A stretch of 64,000 bases of DNA from an uncultured Alphaproteobacteria bacterium (GTDB lineage Bacteria; Pseudomonadota; Alphaproteobacteria; GCA-2731375): assembly GCA_951812805.1 (NCBI GenBank), contig CATOSZ010000003.1, forward strand, positions 186,001 through 250,000. The letters are read 5' to 3'. Positions 8,686-18,948 of this stretch are shown in pieces. The notes beneath the pieces are model-generated. The model saw nothing but the letters and a program-made list of their open reading frames with translations. It was not told the DNA's origin and made no database searches. Made by a program: the position numbers and the translations under genes. Each line of letters opens with the position of its first letter. Position 1 is the stretch's first letter.

Positions 8686-9612
8686 TCAGGCGCCGGCCTG
8701 CGAGAACAACTCGAAGGAAAGGGCGCGCAACCACTTGTGGCCGGCGTCGAGGTGAAAGCGTTCATGCCAGTACTGCATGATCTCGATCGGCGGAAAGCTG
8801 ATCGGCGGCTTGAAGGTCGTGAGGTCGAGCCTTTGCGCCATGATCTCGGCGAACTTCACCGGCAATGTCGCGACCCCTTCCGTCTGCGAGGCCACGATCG
8901 CGGCGGCGGTGAAGCTGGGCAGGCGAAGCATGACGTTTTCCGGGGAAATCTCCAGGGCCATCGATTGCTCGGCGGTCCGGTGCACGGCGTGCCCCGCGTT
9001 GGAGGCTGTCACGACGATGTGGCGGGCTGCGAGAAATCCGTCACGTGTGCGAAGCGCTTCCAAACTCGGATGATCGGACCGGACCATGCCGAGATAGGTG
9101 GTCGGATACAGCCGCTGCCGGCGCAGCCCGAGGGCCGGTTTCGGAAACGCCCCCAAGGCGATATCGGCCTCCCCCGACGCGAGCCGGGTCTCGAAGGGCC
9201 TGGAATCGAGCGGGATGGCATCGACGCTCAATCGCGGTCCTGCCTGCGCCACCCGCCGCATCAAGGCCGGGAGGAAGACCACCATTCCGACGTCGCTGAC
9301 GAGAATTTTGAACGTGCGGGTCGCCGTGGCGGGATCGAACGTCGGAGCGGAAAGGCGCAGATCATCGGCATTCGCCAGCAGGGTCTGCAACGCGCCTTCG
9401 ATTTCTATGGCCCGGGGGGTCGGGTGCATCTCGTTGCCGCTTCGAACCAAAAGCGGGTCGCCGAAATGCGCGCGGAGGCGCGCCAGCGATTTGCTGATCG
9501 ACGGTTGCGTCGTGTCGAGGACCACGGCCGCGCGCGTCAGGCTGCGTTCGCGCAGGGCGACGCTCAACATCCGAAGATCGCGCAGACGGAAGTCCGTATT
9601 CCAATTCGTCAT
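8686..9612 (-). CDS. LysR-family transcriptional regulator
   Basis: LysR-type regulator of about 308 residues: an N-terminal winged helix-turn-helix (LRMLSVALRERSLTRAAVVL, then TTQPSISKSLARLR) followed by a two-lobe effector-binding domain. The fold matches the NodD/NahR-like subgroup in its HTH style. I place the start at ATG 9612; ATG 9621 with GGATTTCGGA upstream is also possible. It is transcribed divergently from a sulfotransferase gene, with a 142-base shared region containing a 13-base perfect inverted repeat, so the sulfotransferase is its likely target. Confidence 0.85.
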   Translation of the reverse strand: MTNWNTDFRLRDLRMLSVALRERSLTRAAVVLDTTQPSISKSLARLRAHFGDPLLVRSGNEMHPTPRAIEIEGALQTLLANADDLRLSAPTFDPATATRTFKILVSDVGMVVFLPALMRRVAQAGPRLSVDAIPLDSRPFETRLASGEADIALGAFPKPALGLRRQRLYPTTYLGMVRSDHPSLEALRTRDGFLAARHIVVTASNAGHAVHRTAEQSMALEISPENVMLRLPSFTAAAIVASQTEGVATLPVKFAEIMAQRLDLTTFKPPISFPPIEIMQYWHERFHLDAGHKWLRALSFELFSQAGA

Positions 9613-9674
9613 GATGACCATTCCGAAATCCGTATAGCCAGACCCTACCGGCAATGCGTACGGTCCTGTCAATC

Positions 9675-9707
9675 GAGACGGCTCGTCTCGGAGCGACGAG
9701 CCGTCTC
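9675..9707. repeat. 13-base perfect inverted repeat in divergent promoter region
   Basis: Arms GAGACGGCTCGTC (9675-9687) and GACGAGCCGTCTC (9695-9707) flank a 7-base spacer between the LysR gene and the sulfotransferase. It could be an operator or form a hairpin in either 5' leader. It starts 48 bases before the sulfotransferase ATG. Confidence 0.6.
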
Positions 9708-9754
9708 ATCGACCGGACACGCCGTAGATCTCGATCACCGGGAGCCCGAGGACA

Positions 9755-10654
9755 ATGACGCCGCAATATCCGCAGAAACAGCGAGAGCTTCACAATCACC
9801 ATTTTGATTCGACGATTTGGAACGATTTCGCGTTTCGAGACGACGATATCATCATCGCCTCCTATGCGAAGTCCGGAACGACGTGGGTGCAGCAAATCCT
9901 CAGCCAGCTGATCTTCGACGGTGAGGAAGGTTTGCCCGTCGCGGAGATGTCGCCCTGGCTGGACCTGCGGGTACCGCCCAAGGACGTGAAGCTGCCGGAG
10001 GTGGAGAAACAGACCCACCGTCGTTTTCTAAAAACGCACCTGCCTGTGGACGCTCTCGTCTTCTCACCGCAAGCCAAATACATCTATATCGGCCGGGACG
10101 GGCGCGACGTCGTCTGGAGCATGTACAACCACCACACCAATGCGAACCGGCTCTGGTACGAGGCGTTGAACGATTCGCCCGGACGCGTCGGTCTGCCCAT
10201 CGAACCGCCACCCGACGACATCACGAGCTACTTCGACGACTGGCTGGCCAAGGACGGTCACCCGTTCTGGCCGTTCTGGGAGAACGTCGGGTCCTGGTGG
10301 CAGATACGGGAACTGCCGAACGTCCTGCTGATCCATTTCGGCCAGCTCAAGGCGGACATGCCCGGCGAAATCCGCCGGATCGCCGAATTCATCGGCACGC
10401 CGATCGACGACGCCAAATGGGATGCCATTCTGGAACATTGCAGCTTCGCCTATATGAAAGCCAATGCAACCGCGAGCGTCCCGCTCGGCGGCGCCTTCTG
10501 GGACGGCGGTGCCGAAACTTTCGTCCACAAGGGCACCAACGGCCGCTGGCGCGATACGCTGTCGGCGATGGCTTCAACCGCGTATGAGCGGAAGGCGCAG
10601 TCGGAACTCGGCCCGGAATGTGCCGAATGGCTGGAAACCGGGACGCTTCGCTAG
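9755..10654 (+). CDS. Sulfotransferase (PAPS-dependent)
   Basis: Cytosolic-type sulfotransferase, 299 residues, transferring sulfate from PAPS to an alcohol, phenol or amine acceptor. The 5'-phosphosulfate loop is YAKSGTTWVQQIL (about 36-48), the 3'-phosphate site is RDGRDVVWSMYNHH (about 114), and the C-terminal PAPS-binding GxxGxW-type segment reads HKGTNGRWRD (about 252). Start ATG 9755 has GGGAGCCCGAGG upstream. The acceptor cannot be predicted. It is divergent from a LysR regulator and converges on smc with a 16-base gap. Confidence 0.9.
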   Translation: MTPQYPQKQRELHNHHFDSTIWNDFAFRDDDIIIASYAKSGTTWVQQILSQLIFDGEEGLPVAEMSPWLDLRVPPKDVKLPEVEKQTHRRFLKTHLPVDALVFSPQAKYIYIGRDGRDVVWSMYNHHTNANRLWYEALNDSPGRVGLPIEPPPDDITSYFDDWLAKDGHPFWPFWENVGSWWQIRELPNVLLIHFGQLKADMPGEIRRIAEFIGTPIDDAKWDAILEHCSFAYMKANATASVPLGGAFWDGGAETFVHKGTNGRWRDTLSAMASTAYERKAQSELGPECAEWLETGTLR

Positions 10655-10670
10655 CGCGACCGCCGCACCC

Positions 10671-13600
10671 TCACGCCGTAGCGCGGATGCGTTCCGCGCG
10701 GACCAGGTCGACGCTGACCAGCTGGCTGACGCCGCGCTCGGCCATGGTGACGCCATAGAGGCGATCGACCCGGGCCATGGTGAGGGCGTGGTGGGTGATG
10801 ATCAAAAAGCGCGTGCCGGTGACCCGCGCAATCTCCTGTACCATCGTGCAGAACCGCTCGACATTGGCGTCATCCAGCGGGGCGTCGACCTCGTCCAGCA
10901 CGCAGATCGGCGCCGGATTAGTGAGGAACACGGCGAACAGCAGCGCGGTCGCGGTCAGGGCCTGCTCGCCGCCCGACAGCAACGAGAGGCGCTGCAGCCG
11001 CTTACCGGGCGGGCTCGCCATAATCTCCAGGCCGGCTTCCAGCGGGTCTTCCGCCTCCGTCAGCGCCAGATGCGCCGTGCCGCCGCCGAACAGGCGGACG
11101 AAGAGATCCTGGAAATGCTTGTCGACCTGCTCGAAGGCCGTCAGCAGGCGCTCGCGCCCCTCGCGGTTGAGGCTGGAGATGCCCTGGCGCAGCCGCGCGA
11201 TCGCCGCCTCCAGGTCCGCCTTCTCGCTGACCATGGTCTCGAGCTGTTCGGTCAGCTCCTGCGCCTCCTGCTCCGCGCGCAGGTTGACCGGGCCCATCCG
11301 CTCACGCTCGCGCAGCAGGCGTTCGAGACGCGTCGAGGCTTCTTCCAGCGCCGGCAGCTCCTCGTCCGCCGCGACCTCGCCGGCGGCGAGCGCCGCGTCG
11401 GGTTCGCAGTCGAGGCTCTCACGGATCCGCTGGCGGACTTCCTCGCGCCGCTCGGCCGCACCCTCGAGGTTGGCTTGCAGGCGAGCCCGGGTCTCCCGCG
11501 CTTGGGAGGCCGCCCCCTCGGTCCGGCGCAGGCCGCCGTCCGCCTCGCCCAGCTCCGCCTCCCGCCCGGCGACCGCATCCGCGGCCGCGTTGCGCGCCGT
11601 CTCCGCCGCGCCGAGCTGCTCGAGCAACGCGGTGCGCTTGGCGGTGATTTCCGCCGGCTTGGCGCGCGCCTCGACCAGGAGGGCCTTCGTGTCCTCCGCC
11701 CGGCGGGTTAGGATCTCGTGCTGGCGGCCGGCATCCTCGATCCGGTTGCGCCAGCCCGACGCCTCCGTCTGGATTGCCCCCAGACGGTCGATACGGGCCT
11801 GGATTTCGCGCCGCAGCAACGCGTCCGCATTGCGCGCTTCGGCCAGGCTCGCGCGGTGCTCCGACACGGTGGCGCGCAAGCCGACCAGCCGCTCGCGCGC
11901 CTCGTCCAGGGGCGGCAGCGCGGCGAGCGTATCGCGCGCCTCGTCGCGCGCGCCCTCGCTCTCCTCGATGTCGAGGCGCAACGCGGACAGGGTTTCCTCC
12001 AACGCCAATCGGCGCGAACGGGTCGCGGCGACGCGGCGTTCCGCCGTCTCCAGCGCCTTGCGCGCTTCGTCCCGGGCCCGGATAGAGGCCCGGTCGGCGC
12101 CGCGCGCCGCCTCGAAAGCCTCCCGCGCCGCGGCCTGGGCGGCGCGCGCCGTTTCATGCGCTTCGCCGGCCACTTCGAAGGCCTGCTCGGCCTCCAGTCG
12201 GCTCGCGCGCAGCTCGGCCAGGCGATTGCGCTGGGCGAGGCGCTGGGCGGCGGCCGACTCGGCGCCGTCCGCGACGGTGAAGCCGTCCCACCGCCATAGC
12301 CTGCCGTCCCGGCTGACCAGGCGCTGGCCCTGGGCCAACTGTCGGCTCAACCGATCCCCGTCCTCCGGCGCGATCACCCCGATCTGCGAGAGGCGGCGGG
12401 CGACGGCAGGCGGACCGGCGACGAAATCGGTGAGCGGCTCGACACCCGCCGGCAGCTCGGGCGCGGTACCGGTGGCGTCCAGGGCACGCCAGTGCACCGG
12501 CGCGCCCTCGTCCGTCGGCGCCTCGAGGTCGTCGCCGAGCGCAGCGCCGAGGGCGGTTTCATAACCGGGGCGCACCTCGACCGCGTCGACCAGCGGCGCC
12601 CACAGGCCGCCGTCCTTGCCTTCCAGCAACCGGGCGAGCGCGGTTTCCTCGCCGGACAGTTCCGCCAGCCGCTTTTCCGCGGCCCGCAGGCTTTCCCGCG
12701 CCGGCCCGAGCGCCGCGTCGGCCGTGTCGCGATCACGTTCGCGCGCTTCCAATCCGGCGGCACTGTCGGTCGCCGCGGCCTCCGCCGCAGTCAACGCCTC
12801 GCCGGCCTGGCGCACACCGTCGTCCTCGGCGAGCGTAGCGTCGAGACGCGCCGTCTCCGCCTCCGCCTCGCGGTGGCGCTGGATCTGCCGTTCGAGGCGC
12901 CGCTCCGCCTCCTGCCGGCGGGTCGCCAGCGCGTCGCGCCTGGCCCCTTCCGCCGCCACTTCGTCGGTCAGGCGGTCGAGTTCGCCCTCCTCCCCTTCGA
13001 CGGTCGCCGCCAGTTCGGCGATACGGGCCTGCGAACCGGCCCGCGTCTCGTCCTCGCCCTCGCGGGCCTCGGCAATGGCCTCCGATTCGGCGCGCAGTCG
13101 AAGCAGCGCCGCGTCCGCTTCCTCGCGGATGTGGCCTTCACGCTCGAGATCGGTGTCGACCTGGCCGAGGCGTGCCTCCAACGCGCGGGTCTCCTCGCGT
13201 ACCCGCGCCTCTTCCGCATCGAGCCCGTCGCGCGCCGCGCCCAGGCGATGCAGGCGGGCGCCGGCCTCCGCCTCGGTTTCCCGGAGCGCCGGCAGCGACG
13301 CGGCGATTCCCTCGCGCACCGTCGTTCCCTGCGCGACCTGGGCCTCGAACTCGCCGACCAGACGCACCGCCTCGCGCAGCTCGCCTTCCAGCCGTGTACC
13401 GAGCTCGTCGGCGTCCCGGAAGCGCAGATGCAGCTGGATCGCCTCGAAGCGACGGATCAGACCCGCCAGCTTGCGGTAGCGATTGGCCTGGCGGGCCTGG
13501 CGCTTCATCGCCTGCAGCTGGCCTTCCAGTGCCTGCATGACGTCTTCCAGCCGCTCCAGGTTGTTCGAGGCACCGCGCAGCCGCAGCTCGGCCTCATGCC

Positions 13601-14129
13601 GGCGCGAGTGCAGGCCGGTGATGCCCGCGGCCTCTTCCAACAGGGAGCGGCGATCGGTCGGCTTGGCGTTGATCAGCGCGCCCACCCGGCCCTGGCTTAC
13701 CAGCGCGGGGGAATGGGCGCCGGTCGCCAGGTCGGCGAACAGCAGCTGCACGTCGCGGGCCCGGACCTCCTGCCCGTTCACCCGGTAGGTCGAGCCGTGC
13801 TCACGCTCGATGCGGCGGCTGATCTGCAACTCGTCCGCATCGTTGAAGGCCGGCGGCGCCGTTCGCTCGGCATTGTCGATCGAAAGCAGGACCTCGGCGA
13901 CGTTGCGCGCGGGGCGGGCCTGGGTGCCGGCGAAGATGACGTCGTCCATGGCGCCGCCGCGCACCTGCTTGGCCGAGGTCTCGCCCATCACCCAACGCAG
14001 CGCTTCCACCAGGTTGGACTTGCCGCAGCCGTTCGGACCGACGACGCCGGTCAGACCCGGCTCGATGACGACGTCCGTGCCGTCGACGAAGGACTTGAAG
14101 CCCGCAAGACGCAACCTGGTAAACTGCAC
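10671..14129 (-). CDS. smc: Chromosome segregation protein SMC
   Basis: Structural maintenance of chromosomes ATPase, 1152 residues, the core of bacterial condensin. Walker A is GPNGCGKSN (about 32-40) at the N-terminus; two very long Ala/Glu/Arg-rich coiled coils flank a hinge region (about 500-620); the C-terminal head holds the ABC signature LSGGEQALTATAL (about 1049) and Walker B VLDEVDAPLDD. The start is a GTG (14127-14129). It follows the dsbA-like gene at 34 bases on the same strand, a neighbourhood (mutY, DciA-like, dsbA, smc) common in alphaproteobacteria. Confidence 0.95.
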   Translation of the reverse strand: MQFTRLRLAGFKSFVDGTDVVIEPGLTGVVGPNGCGKSNLVEALRWVMGETSAKQVRGGAMDDVIFAGTQARPARNVAEVLLSIDNAERTAPPAFNDADELQISRRIEREHGSTYRVNGQEVRARDVQLLFADLATGAHSPALVSQGRVGALINAKPTDRRSLLEEAAGITGLHSRRHEAELRLRGASNNLERLEDVMQALEGQLQAMKRQARQANRYRKLAGLIRRFEAIQLHLRFRDADELGTRLEGELREAVRLVGEFEAQVAQGTTVREGIAASLPALRETEAEAGARLHRLGAARDGLDAEEARVREETRALEARLGQVDTDLEREGHIREEADAALLRLRAESEAIAEAREGEDETRAGSQARIAELAATVEGEEGELDRLTDEVAAEGARRDALATRRQEAERRLERQIQRHREAEAETARLDATLAEDDGVRQAGEALTAAEAAATDSAAGLEARERDRDTADAALGPARESLRAAEKRLAELSGEETALARLLEGKDGGLWAPLVDAVEVRPGYETALGAALGDDLEAPTDEGAPVHWRALDATGTAPELPAGVEPLTDFVAGPPAVARRLSQIGVIAPEDGDRLSRQLAQGQRLVSRDGRLWRWDGFTVADGAESAAAQRLAQRNRLAELRASRLEAEQAFEVAGEAHETARAAQAAAREAFEAARGADRASIRARDEARKALETAERRVAATRSRRLALEETLSALRLDIEESEGARDEARDTLAALPPLDEARERLVGLRATVSEHRASLAEARNADALLRREIQARIDRLGAIQTEASGWRNRIEDAGRQHEILTRRAEDTKALLVEARAKPAEITAKRTALLEQLGAAETARNAAADAVAGREAELGEADGGLRRTEGAASQARETRARLQANLEGAAERREEVRQRIRESLDCEPDAALAAGEVAADEELPALEEASTRLERLLRERERMGPVNLRAEQEAQELTEQLETMVSEKADLEAAIARLRQGISSLNREGRERLLTAFEQVDKHFQDLFVRLFGGGTAHLALTEAEDPLEAGLEIMASPPGKRLQRLSLLSGGEQALTATALLFAVFLTNPAPICVLDEVDAPLDDANVERFCTMVQEIARVTGTRFLIITHHALTMARVDRLYGVTMAERGVSQLVSVDLVRAERIRATA

Positions 14130-14163
14130 TGAACAAAAGCCCCCGTGTACAAGCGCGCCACCG

Positions 14164-14784
14164 TTACTTCAGGTAGGGCGCGAAGATGGTGTCGAAGTTC
14201 TCGATGCTGCGGCCGCCGGCGATCATCTCGCCGTTGACCACGAAACTCGGCGTCGAGGCGACCTTGTGCGTAGTATCGCCGGTCTGCCGGTTCTGCAGGA
14301 TGACCTTGGAGACCGCCTCGTCGCCGAGACAGGCCTCGAAGCCGGCCTGATCGATCCCGGCGAGCCGTCCAATGCGGGCGAGCGCCGCGGCCGGATCCTT
14401 GGAGCGGGCCCAGTTGCGCTGCTGCTGGAACAACACGTCGATCATCGGGAAGAAGCCGTCCTCGCCGGCGCAGCGCGCCAGCTTCGAGGCGGCGAAGGCC
14501 AGGCGGTCGAGCGGGAATTCGCGGAAGATGAAGCGCACCTTGCCGGTGTCGATGTATTTTTCCTTGAGCGCCTTGTACGTCTCCACATGGAAGGAGGCGC
14601 AATGCGGGCAGGTCATCGAAGCATATTCGATAACCGTGATAGGCGCATCCTCGGCGCCGAGCGCCATTTCACCCAGCACCGGATTGATGCCTTGGGCAAA
14701 CGCCGGCGTGGCCGCGAACAGGAACGCGAGGCCGAACAGGATCCGCCGGCCGCGTCGCCAGAAAGCTACATTGAGTTGGGTCAT
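14164..14784 (-). CDS. Periplasmic DsbA-family thiol:disulfide oxidoreductase
   Basis: Thioredoxin-fold protein, 206 residues, with a Sec signal peptide (RRILFGLAFLFAATPAFAQ, cleavage after about residue 30) and a CPHC active site in ASMTCPHCASFH (about residue 59), as in DsbA. Alphaproteobacterial members in this position resemble the DsbA/BdbD-like branch (thioredoxin_4 type) that oxidises exported proteins. ATG 14784 is chosen for its GGAGGAGAG ribosome site; an in-frame ATG at 14802 is less likely. Located between the DciA-like gene and smc. Confidence 0.9.
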   Translation of the reverse strand: MTQLNVAFWRRGRRILFGLAFLFAATPAFAQGINPVLGEMALGAEDAPITVIEYASMTCPHCASFHVETYKALKEKYIDTGKVRFIFREFPLDRLAFAASKLARCAGEDGFFPMIDVLFQQQRNWARSKDPAAALARIGRLAGIDQAGFEACLGDEAVSKVILQNRQTGDTTHKVASTPSFVVNGEMIAGGRSIENFDTIFAPYLK

Positions 14785-14941
14785 CTCTCCTCCAACCCAC
14801 AAGATGTGGGAAACTATAGGTCCACCGTCAGGTCGTCACAAGCGCGGAGAGGCGGGTGCGCGAAGAATCTTTTTCAGCCCCGCCAGCCGGCCGTTCAGGG
14901 CAATATGGCCCGCCCGGCCGGTCATCGCCAGCTTCCGGCGA

Positions 14942-15433
14942 TCACGAATCGCGGCGTTTCATGACGCTCCGCCCGAGGCGACGCAGCGCCGCGCGCAGGT
15001 CGGGGTCGGCGACATCGGCCAGATCCGCTTCCAGCTTCGCCTTTTGCGCCGGATCGAGGGGCGCCTCGGCCGGCCGCTCGGCCCGCCGGGCGGGGGCGAC
15101 CGGCAACGGGCGTTGGGTCAGGCTTACCCGTTCCACGGCGCGGTAGCCGTGGAAGGCGTTGACCCGTTCCAGCAGCAGGGGCGCGAGGTGTTGGACCTCC
15201 GGCGCGGCGGCGGGCGCGACGATCAGATGCAGTACACCGCGCCGCCGTTCACCGCGTGGAAAGGCGATTCGCTCCGGCCGGCACTGATCGGCGAGCGTAT
15301 CGCCCACGATCTCCCGCCAGCGCAGCACGATGTCCACCTCCCCGAAACCCCGCTTGGCCAGCGGTCCGCGGGTCACGGCGGGCAGAATCCGGCTGGCCCG
15401 GCGGAGCGGTCCCCTTGTCGCGCGCTTTGCCAT
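14942..15433 (-). CDS. DUF721 / DciA-like protein
   Basis: DUF721-family protein of 163 residues. The N-terminal half (roughly 15-100, with VDIVLRWREIVGDTLADQC and the later HLIVAPAAAPEVQHLAP) is the DciA-like KH-fold domain; the rest is a basic, Ala/Arg-rich tail. Family members related to DciA load the replicative helicase DnaB in bacteria lacking DnaC, so a replication role is plausible. Its start codon lies 16 bases from that of mutY on the opposite strand, so the two genes' promoters must lie inside each other's coding sequence. Confidence 0.78.
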   Translation of the reverse strand: MAKRATRGPLRRASRILPAVTRGPLAKRGFGEVDIVLRWREIVGDTLADQCRPERIAFPRGERRRGVLHLIVAPAAAPEVQHLAPLLLERVNAFHGYRAVERVSLTQRPLPVAPARRAERPAEAPLDPAQKAKLEADLADVADPDLRAALRRLGRSVMKRRDS

Positions 15434-15449
15434 GGAGACATCCTGGCGC

Positions 15450-16559
15450 ATGGCCGCGATGCTGCAAACCGATTCCGAGAGCCGGGCCCGGGAGATGGCC
15501 GAAGCGCTGCTCGCCTGGTACGACCGGCACCGCCGCGACTTGCCCTGGCGGGCACCGCCCGGCCGCCGGGCCGAGCCCTATTGCGTCTGGCTGTCGGAAA
15601 TCATGCTGCAACAGACCACCGTGGCGACGGTCGGGCCCTATTTCCGGGCGTTTCTCGATCGCTGGCCGAGCGTGGAGGCGCTGGCGGCGGCCCCGCTCGA
15701 CGACGTTCTGCACGCTTGGCAGGGGCTCGGCTATTACGCCCGGGCGCGCAACCTGCACCGCTGCGCCGGCGTCGTCGCCGCGACGCTGGACGGCCGCTTT
15801 CCCGAAACGGAAGCGGGCTTGCGTGAGCTGCCGGGCATCGGCCCCTACACGGCGGCGGCCATCGCCGCCATCGCCTTCGACCTGCCGGCGACGCCGGTCG
15901 ACGGCAATTTCGAGCGGGTAATGGCCCGCCTGCACGCGGTTGCCACCCCGCTGCCCGACGCAAAGCCGGAACTGGCGCGGCTGGCCCGCGCGCTGACCCC
16001 GGCGGCGCGGCCGGGCGACCATGCCCAGGCGACCATGGACCTCGGCGCGACGATCTGCCGGCCGAAGACGCCGCTTTGCGGGCGCTGTCCGCTCGCGTCC
16101 CATTGCCGGGGCCGGGCGGAAGGCATCGCCGGCGACCTGCCGCGCCGCAAGCCGAAGGCGGCCCGCCCGCTGCGCCATGGCGTCGTTTTCTGGCTGACCC
16201 GCGGCGACGGCGCCGTCCTGCTGCGCCGTCGCCCCTATTCGGGCCTGCTCGGCGGGATGATGGAAGTACCCTCGACCGACTGGCGCGAGGCGCCCTGGTC
16301 GCATGGCGAAGCCCTCGCCTCGGCGCCGGTGGCGGCTGGCTGGCAGCCGCTGCCGGGCGTCGTCGAGCACGGCTTCACCCATTTTCGCCTGCGTCTCGAA
16401 CTGCTCACCGCGCGCTTCGAGGGTGCGGGCCCGGACGGGACCTGGTGTGGCATCGACGATCTCGGCGGCCAGGCCTTGCCGACGCTTTCGAAGAAAGTCA
16501 TTCGCCACGCCCTCGACACGGAACCCGGCCCCTTGTTTCAAAAGCATCACAATGCTTGA
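15450..16559 (+). CDS. mutY: A/G-specific adenine glycosylase
   Basis: Base-excision repair enzyme removing adenine opposite 8-oxoguanine, 369 residues. Visible: MLQQTTVATV, the helix-hairpin-helix LPGIGPYTAAA (about 126), the catalytic aspartate in PVDGNFERV (about 150), and the 4Fe-4S ligands with C-x6-C-x2-C-x5-C spacing (CRPKTPLCGRCPLASHC, about 200). The C-terminal Nudix-like 8-oxoG recognition domain follows (about 235-355). The frame is open back to 15330, but the upstream part is antisense to the DciA-like gene; ATG 15450 with GGAGACA upstream fits the family, ATG 15459 is an alternative. Confidence 0.93.
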   Translation: MAAMLQTDSESRAREMAEALLAWYDRHRRDLPWRAPPGRRAEPYCVWLSEIMLQQTTVATVGPYFRAFLDRWPSVEALAAAPLDDVLHAWQGLGYYARARNLHRCAGVVAATLDGRFPETEAGLRELPGIGPYTAAAIAAIAFDLPATPVDGNFERVMARLHAVATPLPDAKPELARLARALTPAARPGDHAQATMDLGATICRPKTPLCGRCPLASHCRGRAEGIAGDLPRRKPKAARPLRHGVVFWLTRGDGAVLLRRRPYSGLLGGMMEVPSTDWREAPWSHGEALASAPVAAGWQPLPGVVEHGFTHFRLRLELLTARFEGAGPDGTWCGIDDLGGQALPTLSKKVIRHALDTEPGPLFQKHHNA

Positions 16560-16620
16560 AAAAGCGGACCCGCCGCCTCAATCTAGAAGGTGTGGAGGCG
16601 ATGACGTGGGAGTAATCGCC

Positions 16621-17202
16621 ATGGCTAAATCACTGCGCTTCGCCGCGCTGTTCGCGTCGACCGCCGCCCTCGCCGCCTGCCAGACGGCGGGCGGGACGAT
16701 CAATTTCGTCGACGTCGAGACGGCCTACGAGCCCGGCAACATCGCCTTCGCGACGCATGACGGCAAACTCTCCGCCGTGGTGCACGGCAGCCCGTTCGGG
16801 CCGCGCGACGAGGTCGTTGCGGAAAAGATCGCCGAGGGGCTGGACCTGCCGCCCTGGTTTCCGCCGGCCCGGTTGACCACGAAGCCAACCGGAGCGACCG
16901 GTTCGAAGCTGGATTTCCGCGTCGTCATGGTCTTCAACCCGGTCCCCGCCCACGTCGGCGGCAAGGGTGCCTGCGGCGATCTCAGCCAATTGCCGACCGG
17001 CCAGCCGGGCCCGGTCATGCGGGTCGCGATGGCCTTCTGCAACGATACCAAGGTCGAGGCCGAGTTGACGCTGGAGGCGCCGCGCGGTGCCAGTCCGGGC
17101 GATCCCGCCTTCCGGGCCCGCCTGAACGACGCCCTGCTGGTCATGCTGCCGCCGGAGAACCCGTCCCGGCGCGATTCCGGCGGCCCGCGCCGGCGCAGCT
17201 GA
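16621..17202 (+). CDS. Hypothetical lipoprotein
   Basis: Not assigned to a family. The 193-residue product starts with a lipoprotein signal (LRFAALFASTAALAAC, lipidation cysteine at residue 20), so it is likely anchored in the outer or inner membrane. The mature part has a central segment (DFRVVMVFNPVPAHVGGKG) and two further cysteines (in GACGDL and AFCNDT) that could form a periplasmic disulfide, and ends in a basic Arg/Gly/Ser-rich tail. GGGAGTAATCGCC precedes ATG 16621. It sits between mutY and convergent ccrM. Confidence 0.7.
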   Translation: MAKSLRFAALFASTAALAACQTAGGTINFVDVETAYEPGNIAFATHDGKLSAVVHGSPFGPRDEVVAEKIAEGLDLPPWFPPARLTTKPTGATGSKLDFRVVMVFNPVPAHVGGKGACGDLSQLPTGQPGPVMRVAMAFCNDTKVEAELTLEAPRGASPGDPAFRARLNDALLVMLPPENPSRRDSGGPRRRS

Positions 17203-17208
17203 CCTGCG

Positions 17209-18360
<1,152 letters not shown>

Positions 18361-18366
18361 TGAAAG

Positions 18367-18948
18367 TTACATATCGGCAACGGCACGGACCGGCGCGAAG
18401 CTTCTGCGGTGTTCCGGAGACGGGCCGAGCCGGCTGAGCGCGGCCTTGTGTTCGTGCGTGCCATAGCCCGCGTTCCGCTCCCAGCCATAGCCAGGATAAG
18501 CCGCTGCCAGCGCCCGCATCAGCGCGTCCCGCGCCTGCTTGGCGACGATGGAGGCGGCGGCGATCGCCGGTTGGCTGGCATCGCCCTTGACGATGGCGCG
18601 GGCCGGGCAGGCGAGGTCCGGCAACCGGTTGCCGTCGACCAGCGCCGCGCCGGGGGGCTCCGGCAGGCCCTCGACGGCGCGCTGCATAGCCAGCATCGTC
18701 GCCGCCAGAATGTTCAACCGGTCGATCTCCGCCGCACTCGCAAGCGCGATCGAGACGTCCGAGGACGCACGGATCGCCAGATCCAGGTGATGGCGACGGG
18801 CCGGCGAGAGGGCTTTCGAATCCGCGAGGCCGATGGGCGGGGTCGGCGGCAGGATCACCGCCGCGGCGACGACCGGACCGGCGAGCGGGCCGCGGCCAAC
18901 CTCGTCGACGCCGGCGACGCGGGCGATACCGGCAAAAACCTCAGTCAT
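18367..18948 (-). CDS. rnhB: Ribonuclease HII
   Basis: Endonuclease cutting RNA in RNA-DNA hybrids, including single ribonucleotides in DNA; 193 residues. The active-site signature is [17 protein letters not shown] (about 12-28) with the D-E-G core; [10 protein letters not shown] (about 100) and the late [17 protein letters not shown] with the next catalytic Asp are present. Start ATG 18948 overlaps the 3' end of the antiporter gene by 8 bases, suggesting coupling; the frame is open further upstream only as a shadow of that gene. Confidence 0.93.
   Translation of the reverse strand: MTEVFAGIARVAGVDEVGRGPLAGPVVAAAVILPPTPPIGLADSKALSPARRHHLDLAIRASSDVSIALASAAEIDRLNILAATMLAMQRAVEGLPEPPGAALVDGNRLPDLACPARAIVKGDASQPAIAAASIVAKQARDALMRALAAAYPGYGWERNAGYGTHEHKAALSRLGPSPEHRRSFAPVRAVADM

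Noticed and set aside
12492..14132. 546-residue open frame opposite smc
   Set aside because: Shadow of the third-position GC bias of smc; no motif or start signal supports it.
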